Positions 60,948 through 62,908 of a stretch of DNA of 62,908 nucleotides are shown here, piece by piece. The notes beneath the pieces were generated by a model. That model was not told where the DNA came from. It saw nothing but the letters and a program-made list of their open reading frames with translations, and did not search any database. Origin of the DNA: a virus; the IMG/VR virus record IMGVR_UViG_3300010885_040694, positions 1 through 62,908 of that record; one strand, 5' to 3'. Every line of letters begins with the position of its first letter. The stretch's first letter is position 1. A program made the position numbers and the translations under genes.

Positions 60948-61408
60948 TGCAATGGACATATAAAAAGAAACCTGTGGAAACTCTTCCCGAAGAGTGCATC
61001 GGGTTTGTGTACATCATTACTAATGTTACATCTGGAAGAAAATACATAGGCAAAAAGCTGGCAAAGTTTGCAAAGACTGCCTACAAGGTAGTACAATTAA
61101 AGAACGGGACCAAGAAGAAAAAGAAGATCAGATCCAAAGTTGACAGCGATTGGAAGGACTATTATGGTTCTAGTGATGCGTTGACCAAGGATGTAGACAC
61201 ACTAGGCACAGACAATTTCTCCAGAGAAATATTATTTTATTGCACATCAAAAGCAGAATGCTCATACATAGAGGCCAGAGAACAGTTCAAACACAAAGTT
61301 CTAGAATCAGCAGATTACTATAACGGACACATTGCTGTCCGTGTACACGGCTCACATATCCTAAAGAAACCAAAAGCAGCACCCAAGGCAAAAGCAAGCG
61401 GAAAGTAA
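60947..61408 (+). CDS. GIY-YIG-like putative endonuclease, 153 aa
   Basis: The start at ATG 60947 shares a base with the upstream TGA. The two halves of the GIY-YIG signature are GFVYIITN (19-26) and KYIGKK (32-37), followed by a Lys-rich loop (NGTKKKKKIRSK) and DWKDYYGSSDAL. The family's catalytic Arg may be among R62/R88-type positions and the Glu in the YIEAREQF helix; I cannot align these precisely by eye. The tail is an alanine/lysine-rich basic stretch. In T4, GIY-YIG proteins are homing enzymes (I-TevI, Seg). The conserved place behind gp46 in related phages argues for a resident nuclease rather than a recent mobile element. Confidence 0.65.
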   Translation: MQWTYKKKPVETLPEECIGFVYIITNVTSGRKYIGKKLAKFAKTAYKVVQLKNGTKKKKKIRSKVDSDWKDYYGSSDALTKDVDTLGTDNFSREILFYCTSKAECSYIEAREQFKHKVLESADYYNGHIAVRVHGSHILKKPKAAPKAKASGK

Positions 61409-61847
61409 GCAAGCGCAAGCGAATATCATGCGCCCGGAAACCTAGTCCACGGGATATAGGGAGGGAAGTCTCTAGCCGCCAAGAGCACTCAATCAGCATC
61501 CTTAACAGGACCACGATCGCGAAACGCCAGCGGTTTGATTGTTTGAAAAGAGTCGAAATAAGGCTAAAATGAGGGGAGAAAAACCCCTAGGTTAGTGTGT
61601 ATGTTAGCGTATATGCATTAATCCACCGTTGGAATTTAAGACAAAGCTCGTGGTATCGGCCAACCGCCACTGTAACTGCTTTAACGCTAAGTGTTCTGTG
61701 CAACTCACATAATGCGATTTTCTCTTAGCCCTTTCCAGGGTTAAGTGTGACTGAACAATCTACATAATACTTAAAATGCTTCGCATTAATTGTTCTCTAT
61801 AATTGCCTTGTCGAAGACATATATCGTTGAGCGATAGCGATAACGAT

Positions 61848-61865
61848 AATGAGCTTCAGCTCATT
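61848..61865 (+). terminator. Strong hairpin upstream of the last gene
   Basis: Perfect inverted repeat AATGAGCT-TC-AGCTCATT; as drawn, a 7-bp stem with a TTCA loop closed by C-G. It is followed by AT-rich sequence but no T run, so termination is uncertain. Its 3' arm overlaps the 5' arm of the next inverted repeat, giving two alternative folds. Confidence 0.35.
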
Positions 61866-61903
61866 AATAACAATAAATAAACAATAGATCTTAGGATTAA
61901 TGA
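61861..61903 (+). promoter_or_regulatory. Inverted repeat enclosing the late promoter of the last gene
   Basis: TCATTAAT (61861-61868) and ATTAATGA (61896-61903) are perfect 8-bp inverted repeats. Between them lie ATAAATA (61873-61879), the predicted start near 61885, and part of the TAGGA ribosome site (61892-61896). A late transcript would lack the upstream arm. Confidence 0.55.
61873..61879 (+). promoter_or_regulatory. Candidate phage late promoter ATAAATA
   Basis: CAATAAATAAAC, about 29 bases before ATG 61908, with a TAGGA ribosome site in the predicted leader. It supports late expression of the downstream, probably structural, gene. Confidence 0.55.
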
Positions 61904-61907
61904 ATAC

Positions 61908-62908
61908 ATGCGACTACAACAAATTCAAAACAACTATCTCTACGAGGGATTAGATCGATCAGCAACACAAACCATGATGCTGTGGGAGAGTGCTGGCTTT
62001 AAACTTAAAGAAGCTGCTCTAACCGCTGATCAAATCCAACAGATATTTCAAAGTGTAGAGCAAGGTGCTACGGCTGCAGGTGGTAATCGTACACTAATTG
62101 GAAAAGGCAAAGATGCTGCTGAAACAGTTAACAAAGCATGGGAAGATCTAAAGACAAAAATACAAAACTCTGCTCCTATTGCCAATGTTGATGCTGCGTA
62201 TGACGGTGTTGTAGGAAAAATTGAAGCAGGACTAGGTGGTCCTGATAACATGGTTAGTAAAATGATCATGAAGTATCGCAAGTTTGCCAAAGAGTATCCT
62301 GTTGCACAAGGATTTATCTATGCTGCACTGATTGCGGCAGCGGGCATTAGTGGTGCTGGCTTGGGCGGAGCCGCAGTGTTGGGTTTGCTAAAAATGGCAG
62401 ACAAATTGTTGCAAGGTGAAAAGTTTAGTAGTGCTGCCTATTCAGGTGCCAAGACCGGTGCAATGGCCTATGGTGCAAGCAGACTAGGTGACCTGATCAA
62501 AGGTAAACCTGATGCTATAGATGCGCAAATGGCTAAAGGGTTAACCGATAAGATTCCTGTAGATGCTACGAATGCCGCAACAGATATTGCTGGTCAGACG
62601 GTCTCTAAAACGCTGAGCGGCGCAATGAATGCAGGTAAAGATTATATTGCTCAAGGTGGTGCCACTGATTATAACAGCTTGTCAAAGGCTGCAGAGCTGT
62701 ATTATGATCAATTAGATGCCATGGGCGTTGGCGCGGACAAGGCCAACATGTTGGTTAGCGCATTTCAAACAGCCGCTGAAGCCGAAGCTGCCAAAGCTCT
62801 TGGCGGTGTTGCACAACGTACAATGGGTGGAGCCTTGCAGGCAGTAACAAATTCCGTTAATCGGACTGGTAAAAAATTAAGTGAAGGTCAAGTGTACATG
62901 ATCTTCAA
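61908..62908 (+). CDS. Alanine-rich, probably structural protein, 5' part
   Basis: The frame is open from ATG 61908 to the window end (333 codons seen). It begins MRLQQIQNNYLYEGL, a start style I recall from virion proteins of marine T4-like phages. Residues about 140-165 (QGFIYAALIAAAGISGAGLGGAAVLGLL) are strongly hydrophobic with small residues and could insert in a membrane. Around this are helical, alanine-rich stretches (AAETVNKAWEDLKTKI, MAYGASRLGDLIKG). A late promoter and ribosome site TAGGA stand upstream. The hydrophobic segment and late control would fit an internal head or ejection protein; this is inference. The C-terminus is not in the window. Confidence 0.6.
   Translation, partial: MRLQQIQNNYLYEGLDRSATQTMMLWESAGFKLKEAALTADQIQQIFQSVEQGATAAGGNRTLIGKGKDAAETVNKAWEDLKTKIQNSAPIANVDAAYDGVVGKIEAGLGGPDNMVSKMIMKYRKFAKEYPVAQGFIYAALIAAAGISGAGLGGAAVLGLLKMADKLLQGEKFSSAAYSGAKTGAMAYGASRLGDLIKGKPDAIDAQMAKGLTDKIPVDATNAATDIAGQTVSKTLSGAMNAGKDYIAQGGATDYNSLSKAAELYYDQLDAMGVGADKANMLVSAFQTAAEAEAAKALGGVAQRTMGGALQAVTNSVNRTGKKLSEGQVYMIF

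Larger units (their letters stand above)
61409..61907 (+). ncRNA. Gene-free, hairpin-rich region; possible structured RNA or processing/termination zone
   Basis: About 500 bases with no credible coding frame and a higher GC content at its start than its surroundings. Visible stem-loops: AGGGG/CCCCT at 61572-61588; CTTAGCCCT-TTCC-AGGGTTAAG at 61724-61745 (one G-T pair); GAACAAT/ATTGTTC at 61753-61795 enclosing AATGC-TTC-GCATT at 61775-61787; TATCGTT/AACGATA at 61822-61848; AATGAGC-TTCA-GCTCATT at 61848-61865. None has the U-tract of a classical terminator, and no tRNA arm pattern is seen. It could be a stable phage RNA, an origin, or a set of processing signals; strand is assumed. Confidence 0.35.

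Noticed and set aside
60947-61408. GIY-YIG-like gene as a free-standing mobile homing endonuclease
   Set aside because: It is translationally coupled to the gene behind gp46, has no flanking repeats or split target gene, and sits in a position I recall as conserved in relatives.
61409-61907. tRNA, tmRNA, RNase P RNA or group I intron in the non-coding island
   Set aside because: No T-arm GTTC-type motif with acceptor pairing, no tmRNA ends, no RNase P core and no convincing intron core elements could be found by eye.
1-62908. Using every ATAAATA in the window as a late promoter
   Set aside because: By base composition I estimate about 35 chance hits over both strands; only those in gaps before genes at a workable distance were kept.

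Overview
The window is an internal segment of the genome of a large tailed bacteriophage of the T4-like (myovirus) superfamily. The diagnostic genes are a T4 gp55-type late sigma factor, the gp47/gp46 recombination nuclease pair, a gp6-gp25-gp5-gp53-gp48 type baseplate cluster and a T4 RNase H-like exonuclease. Gene content and the style of the fibres resemble T4-like phages of aquatic bacteria (cyanophages, pelagiphages); this is recalled family knowledge, not a search result. The DNA is AT-rich with tight gene packing, ATGA/TAATG stop-start overlaps and clear Shine-Dalgarno sites. I saw no tRNA, integrase, capsid, terminase or polymerase gene. The host cannot be named from the sequence.

Layout. 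(1) 1-7666, plus strand: small accessory and metabolic genes. These are a Bax-inhibitor-1 type membrane protein (cut by the window edge), a cupin-like protein, a phosphoribosyltransferase, a ClpP-like serine protease with its own near-consensus sigma-70 promoter, a QueE-type radical SAM enzyme, the exonuclease, and a run of small unassigned proteins. (2) 7670-56945, minus strand: one long tail module. Read in its own direction it runs gp48-like tube cap, gp53, hub protein, gp5, gp25, gp6, a 4776-residue structural protein, a repeat fibre, a small structural protein, three paralogous fibre proteins, a 1193-residue adhesin-like protein, a 682-residue subtilisin-like protease, and a 4312-residue protease-esterase-adhesin. 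(3) 57025-61408, plus strand: gp55, gp47, gp46, a small conserved gene and a GIY-YIG-like gene. (4) 61409-61907: about 500 bases without a gene, full of hairpins. (5) 61908 to the end: start of an alanine-rich, probably structural gene.

How it works together. gp55 should direct host RNA polymerase to TATAAATA-type late promoters. ATAAATA motifs lie in several of the few non-coding gaps, including the start of the tail module, gp6, a small gene at 5511 and the last gene. At three of them 8-bp inverted repeats flank or overlap the promoter so that a read-through transcript could fold over the translation start while a late transcript could not. This is the logic known for T4 genes e, soc and I-TevI.

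The most unusual part is 7670-26247. The 4312-residue protein has an intact subtilisin triad and an intact esterase triad, three cadherin-like repeats and about 16 Calx-beta-like modules. Its front looks like its 682-residue neighbour and its back like its 1193-residue neighbour. It therefore appears to be a duplication-fusion of the two adjacent genes around an expanded insert, with long exact DNA repeats that suggest continuing recombination.
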